The notes under the pieces are model-generated. The model did no database searches, had not been told where the DNA came from, and saw only the letters and a list, made by a program, of their open reading frames with translations. A program made the position numbers and the translations under genes. A DNA stretch of 64,000 nucleotides from Larimichthys crocea (taxonomy: Eukaryota; Chordata; Actinopteri; Sciaenidae). Positions 50,063 to 63,215 of the stretch are shown here, in pieces. Numbering within the stretch: position 1 is the stretch's first letter; every line of letters starts with the position of its first letter. The DNA is taken from positions 23,535,846 through 23,599,845 of the forward strand of contig NC_040025.1 in assembly GCF_000972845.2 (NCBI RefSeq), in the 5' to 3' direction.

Positions 50063-50774
50063 TACATCCTCCTAATGCACTATACGTCCTCCTAACGAAC
50101 TATACGTCCTCCTAACACACTATACATCCTCCTAATGCACTATACGTCCTCCTAACGCACTATACGTCCTCCTAACGCACTACACGTCCTCCTAACACAC
50201 TATACGTCCTCCTAACACACTATACGTCCTCCTAACGCACCACACGTCCTCCTAACGCACTATACATCCTCCTAATGCACTATACGTCCTCCTAACGCAC
50301 TATACGTCCTCCTAACGCACTACACGTCCTCCTAACGCACTATACATCCTCCTAACGCACGATACGTCCTCCTAACATACTACACGTCCTCCTAACGCAC
50401 GATACGTCCTCCTAACGCACTATACGTCCTCCTAACACACTACACGTCCTCCTAACGCACGATACGTCCTCCTAACGCACTACACGTCCTCCTAACGCAC
50501 GATACATCCTTCTAACGCACAATACGTCATTCTAACGCACTATACATCCTCCTAACGCACTATACATCCCCCTAACGCACTACACGTCCTCCTAACGCAC
50601 TATACGTCCTCCTAACACACTATACAATACGTCCTCCTAACGCACTATACGTCCTCCTAACGCACTATACAATACGTCCTCCTAACGCACTACACGTCCT
50701 CCTAACGCACTATACGTCCTCCTAACGCACTATACGTCCTCCTAATGCACTACACGTCCTCCTAACGCACTATA

Positions 50775-50853
50775 CACAGACATGCAAGAAGTAAATAGAT
50801 ACCTTCATCCAAATTAAAATTAAAGGTGTCTATTTACTTCTTGCATGTCTGTG
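50775..50853. mobile_element. 79-bp hairpin element inside the minisatellite, copy 2
   Basis: Arms are identical to copy 1; the loop differs at three positions. The array units that follow (including a rare TAACGAAC unit) match those after copy 1, so this copy arose by duplication of a 791-bp block and not by a second insertion. Confidence 0.75.
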
Positions 50854-51821
50854 TACATCCTCCTAATGCACTATACGTCCTCCTAACGAACTATACGTCC
50901 TCTTAACGCACTATACGTCCTCCTAACGCACTATACGTCCTCCTAACGCACTACACGTCCTCCTAACACACTACACATCCTCCTAACGCACTATACGTCC
51001 TCCTAACACACTATATGTCCTCCTAACGCACTATACGTCCTCCTAATGCACTACACGTCCTCCTAACACACTACACGTCCTCTTAACGCACTATACATCC
51101 TCCTAACGCACTATACGTCCTCCTAACACACTATATGTCCTCCTAACGCACGATACGTCCTCCTAACGCACTACACGTCCTCCTAACACACTATATGTCC
51201 TCCTAACGCACGATACGTCCTCCTAACGCACTATACGTCCTCCTAACACACTACATGTCCTCCTAACGCACTACATGTCCTTCTAACGCACTACACGTCC
51301 TCCTAACACACTACACGTCCTCCTAACGCACTATACGTCCCCCTAATGCACTACACGTCCTCCTAACACACCACACATCCTCCTAACGCACTACACGTCC
51401 TCCTAACGCACTATACGTCCTCCTAACGCACTACACATCCTCCTAACACACTACACGTCCTCCTAACCCACTATATGTCGTCCTTACACACTACACGTCC
51501 TCCTAACACACTATACATCCTCCTAACACACTACACGTTCTCCTAACACACTATATGTCCTCCTAATACACTACACGTCCTCCTAACACACTATACGTCC
51601 TCTCAACGTACTACACGTCCTCCTAACACACTACATGTCCTCCTAACACACTACACGTCCTCCTAACGCACTACACGTCCTCCTAACACACTATACAACC
51701 GCCTAACGCACTACACGCCTCCTAACACACTACATGTCCTCCTAACACACTACATGTCCTCCTAACACACTACACGTCCTCCTAACACACTACATGTCCT
51801 CCTAACACACTATACATCCTT

Positions 51822-52870
51822 TTGTATCAGTAATGTTTAAATAAGAACCACAGTGGGAAGATTATTTAAACATGACGTCTTTGTAAATTTTGTAAATGAA
51901 ACTGAGGAATTGCACTACTACATTTGAAATGTGTTCTTAACTGAAGGACAAGCCACTAAACATGGACTGTTTGGGTTCATGCTGTTTTTTATTGATTTAA
52001 AACTCGTATCACACAATCTCTCCAGCATGTGCTCATTTTCTTAACTTACATTTTCATCAGTCTTAGGATTGTCTTCATGATCATAATTTGTCTCAAAGTA
52101 TGTGTGAGGTGTTAATTTCATTTCATGGTTTTGTTTAGAGACCCAAACATGCAGAGTGAACACTGAGGCAAAGACTATAACTTGTTTGAAAGGTGTTGTA
52201 TGAATAAAGTTTGATTGACTGATTGATTGAGCGTCTGTAGTAATGAACACTGCAGCAAATGAAAAGATGCATAACGAGGTCAGTTTACATCCAGCACCAA
52301 ACAACACAAGACTAACGAGCAGCAGTGAAATAGCCTGTTGTTTTAATGTTCTGTTTCCCATGACCTCCTGCATATGTATTCTGGCAGACTGTTAATGGCT
52401 CACAGTGTGATATGACTGAAGCACACCATCAAATACTCATTGAGTAGACATTTTCGCTTTGTTTGTTTTGCTAACAACAACATCAAGCTTTATATTTCTT
52501 CGTCCAACCCGCTCAAAGAACGAAATTCCACACATGCACATTTCAGGTCAGTATTTATAAAGCCTGAAAAATCACTAATTTCCCTCAGAGGGCTCTTCTA
52601 TTGTACACTGAGGCTCCTCTCTCCTTAGAGCCTCAATCTGGATAACAAAAAAAAAGCCTTTAACAGGAAGAAGCAGGAGAGACCTGAAGAGGAGCGAGAT
52701 GCTCTTTTCTTTTCTTTTCTTTTCTTCCACAAACGCAGGACACCACCTGCTGTTGTTCTCTATCTCCTCCTCTCTGTCTGCACTCTGTTTTTCTATCAAA
52801 TAACAAAAACCTTTTTCTGCAGCAAGAAACGAGATAATAAGGTCAGCGAGAGCATAACAGCACTGTGTCT
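51822..52870. other. Non-coding sequence with a possible LINE tail
   Basis: At 52200-52230 gaataaagtttgattgactg followed by attgattga resembles the 3' tail of fish LINE/SINE elements. A TTTTC repeat lies near 52705-52726. No exon recognised. Confidence 0.4.
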
Positions 52871-52873
52871 GTG

Positions 52874-52876
<3 letters not shown>

Positions 52877-52917
<41 letters not shown>

Positions 52918-52918
52918 C

Positions 52919-52955
<37 letters not shown>

Positions 52956-53102
52956 AATTACATCTGAAACTGTGTGTGAGAGAAATTAGTTTACCATAGC
53001 ATATGTGTGTGTGAATGTGTGTGTGCATTTGTGAGTGAGAGAGCAAGAGAGAGAAAGAGAAAAGTAATTATACCTGAAGGTGTGTGTGTGTGTGTGTGTG
53101 TG
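52877..53102. repeat. (GT)n and (GA)n microsatellites
   Basis: (GT)n at about 52877-52914, (GA)n at 52924-52953 and a shorter (GT)n near 53083-53102. Confidence 0.9.
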
Positions 53103-53335
53103 ACAGAGGGTATATATTCAAGACTATACCATGGCCTGTAAAGCTCACTCAAACATGCTGTACTGTCTCTACTTTGTACAAACATTAATATGAAAACTAC
53201 ATTCCATGCTTTCAGAGGTAGTTAACTATTGCTGCCTTTAAATGTTGCTGCTAAAAAAAAAAGTCCACATGACTTCATCATCGCCCTGTCCCTGAACAGA
53301 TAGGACAACAGAGGCTGTGACCACCAACAGTAGCT

Positions 53336-53765
53336 CCAACATGTTTCACTTAAGCAGCAACCTCTGCAACTGTGAAGTGGAGCCAACATGGAAGGGACAA
53401 AAACTGCAGCTCCTTGAATGGCCACATGAAGCTGGCTACAAAAGTCAGTCAGAGAGGTGTTTCTGTAATTTAACCTACCCTCACCGAAATATGGGCTGGA
53501 CAAAATGATAGAAACATGTGACAGAATAACACACATTCTGTGACTAAGAATATCATATCTGGCAATGCAGTGGCTTGTTGGAGCAACCGGGCTCCATTAA
53601 GCCCGCCTCACACACCACCTCGTTGCCCATTGTTGGATTAGTGGGGAGCTAATGAAGGCAGGACGGTCAAAATGGAGATGACCACACTGAGCCTCACACC
53701 GGCTCCTCATAACCTGTGGGTAATGTCACAGAGACTTTATCCAGTCTATGAAGACTTTGGAATGA
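53336..53765 (-). mobile_element. Second dispersed repeat family, copy 2, interrupted
   Basis: 53336-53450 and 53640-53765 match parts of the family at 34434-34600 and (reversed) 57045-57250. The short hairpin repeat and its flank (about 53451-53570) lie between the two parts and look like a later insertion. Confidence 0.55.
53451..53516. repeat. Short hairpin repeat, copy 1
   Basis: Starts agagaggtgtttctgtaatt and ends aaaatgatagaaaca; the ends are imperfect inverted copies. It resembles 54814-54870, and both are followed by aagaatatcat and tctggcaa. Confidence 0.6.
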
Positions 53766-53991
53766 ACACAAACCAGTCAAACCACTTGTCTTTACACACT
53801 TGCCAAACATTTATACTTGATACAAAGATCAGAGTGAGGCATTTTAATGCCAAACTTTATAATTCATAATATGGAGAGTAAACTACAATACAGGAGTCAT
53901 CAACAGTATTTCAGTTCCTCAACATCTACTTAAGAAAGTCAGTACAGAAAGGATACAGCAAAGTAACATGGTATACACACCCAACACAAAT

Positions 53992-53997
<6 letters not shown>

Positions 53998-54056
<59 letters not shown>

Positions 54057-54187
54057 ATGCAGTTGACAGGAGATGTTCTGTAATATCCGGAGGAACCCCC
54101 CCTCAAACATACAGAGAGACACAAATGCACACAGATGCACGTCATCATGTTATTCTTTTAACAGTTTTCACCATTATAAACCTCTGT

Positions 54188-54227
<40 letters not shown>

Positions 54228-54228
54228 A
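53998..54228. repeat. (CA)n and (GT)n microsatellites
   Basis: (CA)n at 53998-54052 and (GT)n at about 54188-54226. Confidence 0.92.
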
Positions 54229-54813
54229 TATGCTTTTTAACTCTGACCCACATATTAGAAGACCCCAGAGGAGGGAGTGGGGGATGGGGGATGTGCAGGC
54301 ATCATATTTTATAAATGCAGGTAGCTGGATTTTAGGCATTCAACCAAAAATAATACAGCCGAGTTCACACACACACGTGAACAGAGAGACAGAAACATAC
54401 AATACAATAATTGTAACAGAGGTGTGGGATGCAAGTGAAACAAACAAATAAAAAAAAAACAACCCGCAGCATGTTGGCTGAATCCAGAACACCTGCTTGT
54501 GTGACCCGTTACAGATTCATGTGATTCATCCCAGGTACACTGGCCCAGTTCCGGGTGCCGACGCCAACCCTAAAGCTGGCCTGAAAGCCTCTAACCTGAT
54601 TCTCAGCCCAAGTCAGGTGATGTCCACGTCGCCAGAGAAACAAACTTAACCAAACCTGACAGCCGTGTGTGGGTCAACAAAGATCAGCTTAGAGCCGGAC
54701 TCAGCAGAGTGTGATTACACTCAGTTTATGAACATACTTTGCCAAATCCTCCCTCAATGAAGGGTCAAATGTTTGAATGTTTTCAAACTGATCTACAGAG
54801 GCGTTCATCTTTA

Positions 54814-54870
54814 CAGAGAAGTGTTTCTGTTATTTAACCCACCCTCATCAATATAAATAATAGAAACACT
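54814..54870. repeat. Short hairpin repeat, copy 2
   Basis: Arms GTGTTTCTGTTATTTA (54821-54836) and TAAATAATAGAAACAC (54854-54869) pair at 15 of 16 positions. Confidence 0.65.
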
Positions 54871-54899
54871 CATGCAACTAAGAATATCATTTCTGGCAA

Positions 54900-57040
54900 C
54901 CAATTTCACTTGAAATGTCCATGAAGTTATGGATTAGTATCGTTTTTTTTTTACAGCCACCAATTTAAGTGACAACTATTGTACTCACCAGTGTTAATGT
55001 GTACTTATTGTAGATATGTAAATGCAAAGTGAGTCTTGGCACAATCAATGGACAAACTTCTGGCTCAGCTTGGCATGTTCCCATTGTTTATATCCGTACA
55101 AACGATATTCTCATATTTAATATAAACTTTTAAAATGAATTCCAATAAGAGGTGTTCCAATATTTTTAGATTGTTTGTGCAGTCCTGTAGACCAGAGATC
55201 ACAGATCAGTTGTTGAGACTAAAGACAAAAAAAAAAAGTTTGATTTTCTTTATGCTGCTCTTCATATGGTGTGTGTTGTGACATCACTTCAGTAGAGTTT
55301 TAGAAAGTTTTACAAACCTTTGAAATGTGATAGGATGAAATGTTCAGATATTATTTTAAGATAGTTACAACTTATCTGAACTCAGTCAAAGGGTCAAAAC
55401 CAAACACTGTGATAGGCCAGACCTCTGGCTAAGACTGAGGGAAGTCAGAAAAGCCAACGCAAGTCAAAGAAAAGTGGGCTGCTGTGTACATACACATCAT
55501 TTTTTATCAGTCGATATGACACATTTCCTAATCTCAGCACAACAGCAGTCAACATGGACTGAACTGAGAACTTTTCATTGCTGCTTCATGAACTGTGTTC
55601 TCACTCAAACACCATCAGAACTCAGCTAATGTTCTACGTGTTTATACCACCTGTGGATTACACAATTTATTACACTGAACTGAAAATACATAAACTATTA
55701 AAATTGGGACATACAACACAGAGCGCCTCATTTCATTCCCGGATGACCTCTATGAAAGACTTGTGCCGGGTGAGGAAAGGGGGCAAGTGAGGAGATAAGG
55801 TGTGACATGAATGAGGAGACAAGGTTAACACTGTCTATATATACAGCACACTGTGTGTCTGTGTGCAGCTATCCTACACATATGTCTCCTGAATATAATA
55901 TAATGTAACTGCACTGATGGAATGACTCTACAGCCTGCAGAGACATGCTGCAAACCTTGATAAATAAACAGCAGTAACAGTGATCCATATGGTAAGTCAG
56001 TGAGGTCATTGTGACCTGCGAACATTGTTGGTTGCATTTGCACTTTGACTTTACTGTGATTCATTGAAAACTACTTGAACTCTTTTGCTCTTCAGTATAT
56101 GTACGGGACTAATTGCAAAGCGTAATTTAAAATAAAGAGTCTTTGAATGTGTTGACAGCAGCACCCTGTGTGTTCCGGTGACACTGCGGCCTCCTCACTC
56201 TCCACCTCCCTCCACCTGCCTTTTGAAGCTGCTCGTGTAAAATGCATTTTTGAACGCAGAAGACTGAAGTTGGTTGCCTTTGGCCTACTTCTCTATTCTC
56301 TCTCTTTTCTAATCCGCTTTCTTCATCCTTCCCTTTCATCGCTCTCTCTTCCCCCGCTCTCTCTCTTTCCATCTTCCACTCCATTCATCCGTGCAGCGCT
56401 GGTGTGTCGTTACATGAACACAACCATGGAGTGTGTGTGTGTGTGAGAGAGAGATGAAATGGGCATGTACAATGTTCGGCAAATGACACAGCACCTCAGA
56501 ACAGGACACACACACACACACTCATTCAGCCATATCAGTGACACATGCACACATGTGGTGATTGCTACACAATTTCATTTGGAGGAATAAATCCCTAATT
56601 AAATATAAAATTGCTTCATGCCATTTCAGATTTCCCTCCTGCAAAAACTGCATAATTATTTTATTCAATATACAAAGATGAGCATTCTTCTTAAAAGAAA
56701 GTACCGGTCCAAAACGAGCAATGTGCACTGTTTGTTCTCCTAACAAGACATACCCTAATTAAAATAATAATACAATTTAAATGTTAATAGAATAATCATT
56801 TTCACAACAGTGCAATAATAATCTGCTACCTCAACGCAGGAGGACCATAATATTTTCCTCCGTCTCCTGTACACAAACCTGTAACCTGGTTTGTTTGAGC
56901 AAAGAGTTGAATGACGCCTCAAACAAGCCACCTGTGACAGCACCTACCTGTCAATCAAAGCTGCCACACTCTTAATTCTTCTTAATATCATCTGAACAGG
57001 TGAGTTGTATATAAATTCACCCTCAGTACAGTTGTCATGA
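54900..57040. other. Non-coding sequence, nothing recognised
   Basis: No coding exon could be supported. Short (GT)n and (CA)n runs lie near 56432-56445 and 56508-56520. AT-rich unique sequence at 56560-56780 has several TAATTA-type motifs. Confidence 0.5.
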
Positions 57041-57044
57041 ACAG

Positions 57045-57250
57045 GGAAATTAGCTATAGAGACCAAAACAGTTTTTTGTACCAGGCTGTAAACATGTTTA
57101 TTTCTGCTGTGAAGTTGGACATTTGAACATGGGGACTTATGGAGACTGACTCACTTCTGGAGCCAGCCTCAAGTGGACGAGAAGAGGAACTGCAGTTTTG
57201 GGTACTTCTGCTTTGGCTTCATTTCACAGCCACAGAGGTTGCGTCTTGGA
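57045..57250 (+). mobile_element. Second dispersed repeat family, copy 3
   Basis: Contains agagaccaaaacagtttttt, gtaccaggctgtaaacatg, gccagcctcaagtggac and ggaactgcagtttt, phrases I know from many teleost sequences. Its right half is the reverse complement of 53336-53450. Confidence 0.7.
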
Positions 57251-59760
57251 AAGAAAAAATCAGTAATGTGTAAACCAAAATCGGTGACCCCCCCCCCCCC
57301 TTTTCTGTAATGATCTGAATATAGTGAAGGTGTGGTTTGATTGACAGGATGTTTATGTATGTGTATTCTGTCAAAAGGCTGAAACATAAATAAACATAGG
57401 ATTAGCAATGTGCGATATGTGATCGTTTATGATATATCGGCAAAAACATTCCCCATGGTAAGAATATGTCGATAAAAACGAAAAATTCCCATAGATGACC
57501 TCCATAAAGCTGTCATTAATCACCAAAAAAAAGGTATTCCCTGATTGTTTCACAGCGGTTACATTCAGCAGGTATCGACACGCCCACCACCAGCTCCCCC
57601 TAGCCTTTATTATTATTTTGGTGATTTATAGTAGTTTATTTATCGCCATTTTTATCATTACTGTGATAAATATCTAAAATTATCGGGATACATGTTAAGT
57701 CCATATCTCCCATCCCTACATGGATGGAAAAAACTGAAATGTTTGATAAATGGTTGGAATTCATTTTAACAAAACAAATCCTAAAAAGAGCTGAGGACAC
57801 CATCTTCCTGTGTGTTACCCCGCGCTCTCGCTCAGTCTCTCTACAGGTCTGACGATAGTACTTTTAATCCGCTCTTTGAACAAGAGCTGCTTCTCAACAA
57901 GGGCTCACTTTCCCCTACAACAACACGCAGCTCTGCGAAAAGCATACACAGCCCACTTGCAGTGAAGAGACTGGTTGAAAAGCCACTTGTTCCTGAACCG
58001 GCTGACATGCTGTGTTGAATAGTTTAGGAGGGGGGAGAAACATGATGAAAAAGCCCTTCAGTTAGAGGCTGCATCAAAATACAACAGAAACACTGAAGCA
58101 AACTGGTGGAGCAATGAAAAGGAAACAAGGGAGACACGGAACAAAGGTTCCTGAACTAGAGACTCTCCAGCTGCAGGGGTCCTGTGGAAGGAAACTATTT
58201 TGACCATTCCAAATCCACACAACATTAAACTGTGCCTGACTGTAATTTGAGCTGTAACATGAGAGACACCTTCTGCATGGAGAACAGCTTCAATGAGGGC
58301 AGAGGACGTGCCTCTATTGACCACTCAGTTTCCTTATATCAATAACAAGAACTTGGGCTTCCTCTGCAAGATGGTGCCTCAAGATTACATAATAACGCAG
58401 ACATCATCTTAAAGACCCAGAGCAGCCAAATAAACCTTAATCTCTCAGCTCATTGGATGATTGTGCCTGCAAGGCACACGTGTAGTTCGTAAAGAGCTCT
58501 GCAAAGTAATTATGTTTACACAAGAAAATGTCAGATGTAGCGTATTTGGGCCAGTTTACTGAAGGACGAAGGACAAGAGCAAGAGACACTGCTGCTACGT
58601 CATCACCATGGAGTAAAACACAACATTTGAATATACATCATTTATTTTGAAAATTGTAACAAAAAATGACCAATGCCAAAATATGTCTGTGTGCTTTGTG
58701 AACAGACTGGCACTAAGAGAAGGTGTAAGCAGACAGTAATTATCCTGCTGGTCCTTTAAGGGCCCAATTATATCAGTTTAGAGTGTGCTTAAGTGATGCA
58801 TACGCTAACAAACTAAATTGCAATTAATCAAATTAGCACAAACTAAGTTCCACACGGTGAAACTGGAGCCCTGCGGGGCCCTGAGGGTCTACGGCCCCAG
58901 GGCAGTCCACTTTGCAGTCAGTAGCGCAGCTTAGATTGTCACTATTAAAGATGATTTCCTTGATTTGGAGATGGTGCTCAATAACAAACTTCAGTGATCA
59001 GTACTCCTCCCAGCTCATTTTTTCATGAGACAGCTAAAATATATTCACTGCATCAGCAAAGTTGATGACGAATCACAACATCACATCATGCCTGTGATAT
59101 AAAAATAGACAACTTTTTTTTTCACCAGGCCATTATTAAAGACCGGCCTTTATTTTTTTTTATTTTTATTTTTTTTGGTATTTGAGTCATTATTTCTTCT
59201 TGGAAACAATAAACGTGCAGTGACTCTTCTGACACCATCACTGCGTTCTTCTCATGGAGTGTTTTGCTCTTTGTTTCTCTCATATGCAGAAAATTGATTT
59301 TCCTCAACGACACTCATACACACAAACACATCAGCAGGCCAACACGGTGTGTACATCATTAAAGATTGACTGCATCGACTGTGTGTGCATAATGAATCCA
59401 CTCTTTCACACATTTCTGTGGTTTCTGTGCTCGACTATCGAGCTCTCTGGAAAGAACAAAAACATGTAACACATGTTCAAATAAATCGACACATCATTGA
59501 AGGCTGAATTAAAATGTACATCAAATAAGTGTGGTGCGGTCTGAAAACACACACACACGCACACAATCCCCAAATGCCTTCAGATGTATTCAAAATGTCT
59601 TACATGGCTCGACTATATATAGCTTCAAAGACCCAGATTCCTTATGTAGGCAAGGCGCACACGCACACACGCACACACACACACAATGCTCTGGCATAAC
59701 ATGGCAACACATTAGCAGAATCTGGAATACTCGAACAGTGCAATCTGAAAACAAAAGCTC
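57251..59760. other. Non-coding sequence with a poly-C run
   Basis: About 13 C in a row near 57289-57301. The block 58740-58880 is unique, AT-rich and then GC-rich, and looks like constrained non-coding DNA, but this cannot be tested here. No exon recognised. Confidence 0.5.
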
Positions 59761-59794
59761 TCTCTCTCTCTCTCCTCTCACACACACATACACA

Positions 59795-59845
<51 letters not shown>
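59761..59845. repeat. (CT)n and (CA)n microsatellites
   Basis: A short (CT)n at 59759-59774 is followed by (CA)n at about 59797-59845. Confidence 0.92.
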
Positions 59846-59848
<3 letters not shown>

Positions 59849-62800
59849 CTCTCACAGCGTGTAGCGAGGGATGAAAGAGCTGGATAAAGGAATGAGACTA
59901 ATGGAGGAAAGTTGCTTAATGACAAATTGTCAGATTGCAGAAGCCATTTTCTCTGCTCGTCATTTAGCTCTTTCATCCCGGAGCGCCGTTAAAATATTCC
60001 TCTGCTTCAGGCTTTTGCTCGGTCACACTTTCATTTCTTCTTACTCTCCCTCTTCCATTTTCTTTTTCTCTCTCTCTCGGTTTTCAGACGCAGCGGCAGA
60101 AGGCCCACAAAGCCGATGTGCTCCAAAACTGGGTCATAAAAACACAACATGCGCCGCACAGCCATACATTCTGACTGCAAACACTGTATAATATCAATAA
60201 AAAGTTGAATTCATTGCGAGGGGGGGAGGAAATATGGTGTTGACAATGAGCTTATAAGATGTTTCACTTTTATTGTTTGTCGGTGAGGAGGCTTCTGTTA
60301 TTGTTTTATCATCATCATTTATTTATGGGCTTTGCATTGGTACACATGTGGGAGGGAAATAAAGTGAATTAACGTGTAATTCAAAAACATTAAACATTTA
60401 CTCTTTTAATGGCATAATACTCTGCTCATCTTCACATAATAGAGAATTGAATATACTATTTTAAAACCCAATTAGATTAAATATGAAGACATTTAAGAAC
60501 CCATACAGACAGTACATGTTAGATTATGTGCAATGCTGTTTCTTACATTATACATTTGAATATAATGATATAATAAATAATAGATAATTTGTGATTTTAA
60601 ATAATCTGTGATGAACTAAGAGAAATATACATGTTTTAAATGATTTGGAGTTTTTTTGAACAGCATGAAGATTTAGTTACAACCTTCCATTTCTTCACAG
60701 CTTCTCCTGTGCTGACGCTGTGAGGCTAATTTCTTCTTCTTTTTGTGACTGATGCTGCTGTTATATAGCCGCTTGCTGTTTGTCATCTGTGTAACATTGT
60801 TAGATGCCCTGTGATGTGTTGAAAGCTCACATTTTAAAATGGGAAACATGAGAGATACCATTCAACCTACTGTGTAACTCGTGATCCAGTTTCTGCACTG
60901 TGAGCAGCACTGTTTCTCTTCTGTTTTCCACTTCCTGTTTGACATATTTCTAACAATCATATGTGGATGTAATGTATGACTATGCTATAAGTTGAAATTA
61001 TATGAAGTATAAGTAAAGACTGTTGTGAAATGTAACCTTACAGGCAGCTGGACGTGAGATCACACGTGAATCCATCTTGCCAGGCTGTCAATATATGAGT
61101 CTGAACTACAGTGGCTAAGGACCAATCAGAGTCAGAGCTAAGGGCATGGTTTAACACTTGAGAAGAGACTAAAGTTGGCTGAAGAGGTTAGCATAGATAC
61201 TTCTAACATCAGTCAGTATCAATAATATAAATCAATATCAGAACTGGAGAGTGTTACTTTACTGAAAGAGCAAAGAACGATACTGAAGGCTTTTCTAGAA
61301 GAGTTTGACTACATTATGTTTCACTGAGCTGAATGGTTGAAATTTGCTAGTGCTAGACAGTGCTAGACATAATTTATCATGTATATATTTATATACATTA
61401 AGTATTTTTAAAATTGCCTGTCCTTTTCCAACGTCCCCAATGATGACTTCCCAGATAGTTTTATGTAACAAAGCATCTAGCACAGTCCGGCTGATTGTCT
61501 GCACTGCAGTACACACAGAAACAGTGATGAGATGGAATGTTCACTGCGTTGATCAATCGCTAAGTCAAGCACAGTTCTCTGCTAGATATATTTCCATGAC
61601 AACACATAACACAAAATGAACAGCAGCTTTGTGTTTTTGTTGACCGACTAACTGAACGTTTACAACTAATAGTCGCATGTGAGCATCATTAACGCTTACA
61701 CAACAGTTAGGGTCAGCTCGTGCACTGGCTTGGTTTCACAGTAAGGTAGAGTAGTGACGGTTTCTGGATAGAAAAACGATAGAAGTATACATAGATGCAT
61801 AGAAGAACATGAGACACAATATGATTCTTGTGTACAGCAATTCATTTAGTTTAGGAAGTGGGCGGTGACAGTGACTGTGAGCTGGGGATGGATGGGTAGT
61901 AGGAGGTTCTATTATAAAATAAAAGAAAAAAAATTGAATAAATTTACTAAACTGGCAACATCGAAACCTAGAACTGAATTCAACCAACAGCTCAAAGACA
62001 CAGTGGCAACTCTACATGTGCTGAGCCTCACCGAGCAGGACTGTCACCCACACACCAACAGCCATAAACGTTTGGAAGAGCACAAAACCACTGCACTGCT
62101 GTACAATAATGCAGCCTCAGCCAGAGGCAAGTCTGTGACGGCATCAGGGCTGCAGTCGGAAAGTGACTCAAACTGCATCTTCCAAAAAGCACTGAGAGAA
62201 GTTTACTGCTGTGAGAGGGTCTGCCATGCTTATTCATGCTTTCTTTGCAGAAATGTACTCACAGGTCATTTCAGGATATGTTGTATCGATCATACTGTAA
62301 ATACTGATAATTTATCTCACCCCATCTCTAAAACATTCACTTACTCAACAACACCACCAAAGAGAAAGAAACAAGAAGCTTGATCTGCACTCAAAGCTGT
62401 TTTACCACATTACATTGGCATGCATGCATGAGTAGATCCATAGTAAGCGCTTTGCAGCCGAGAACCCAATGTAACAGCATAACGCCTTGATACCGGCGTG
62501 GCTCTGTGACATCACATTTGCGGTGCTGATTTGGTCTGTTCTCCATGCTGCTTTAAAAGAAGGAGTGTTCCGTTCTCCAGATTTGAACCTAACTCAGATT
62601 TGGTCATTTTTCTCGGATTGCTTCTACCTTGAGTAGGTAGGTTACGTAGTTAAATGATCTTTTTGTATGTTTTTACGATCAGGAGGCTGCAGAGTTTTGA
62701 CCAGATTCTCTACGCCATTTGATCCAGCTCGATCCTGTTCGTGCTGCTTGACACGGCTTGTCTATTTTGGATGGAAACAGCGACCAGCTGTGTATTCTTC

Positions 62801-63180
62801 ATGGAGCAAAGAGCTGCTTCTGGAACATGCTGCAGTGCTTACGGCGGAATCACAAAGCCTTGTCTAGAACAGCCTTGATCAGCTCTGTACCCAGTGGAGC
62901 CAAGTAGTAAGTCTACAGTATCTGCGTATACAACACAAAACCATGTTCATACATGTATGTCTACATTAATCCATACATGCCTTCTCAAATATTTGCATGT
63001 ATTTGTGCACACTTCTTAGTAGAAGGAAATAATTAAACTAGAAGGGAAAAAATAAAGAGAGAAATATTAATTAAATATTAAAATAACAATTTTGGCATGA
63101 AACCACAAGAACTGCCTTGTTATTTTTATGCTTACTGTTAAAAATCTGAAATACTACACAGAGATTAATGTGGCCTTTAT
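59846..63180. other. Non-coding sequence, nothing recognised
   Basis: The longest frame (61865-62383, plus, 172 codons) begins with GTG, has no recognisable domain and no splice context, and is probably chance. No repeat array or RNA gene was found. Confidence 0.5.
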
Positions 63181-63198
63181 ATTTATTATATATATATA

Positions 63199-63215
63199 AG
63201 ATCGGAAGAGCACAC
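63199..63215 (+). other. Exact match to the start of the Illumina TruSeq adapter
   Basis: AGATCGGAAGAGCACAC matches the first 17 nt of the standard adapter. It directly follows an (AT)n run (63187-63198). This is best read as untrimmed adapter carried into the assembly, so sequence across this point may be a false join. Confidence 0.8.

Larger units (their letters stand above)
49552..51821. repeat. 20-bp minisatellite array, about 105 units
   Basis: The consensus unit is TAACGCACTATACGTCCTCC. Most variants are CG-to-CA or TG changes (TAACACAC, ACATCC, ATGTCC), as expected from loss of methylated CpG. Order drifts from mostly TAACGCACTATACG on the left to mostly TAACACACTACACG on the right. 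Two identical-arm 79-bp hairpin elements interrupt the array at 49984-50062 and 50775-50853. Confidence 0.97.

Noticed and set aside
49552..51821. CRISPR-like array (short repeats at regular spacing)
   Set aside because: Units are contiguous 20-mers without unique spacers, in a vertebrate genome; it is a minisatellite.
61865..62383. 172-codon plus-strand frame
   Set aside because: It starts with GTG, has no recognised domain, and its composition looks like random non-coding sequence.
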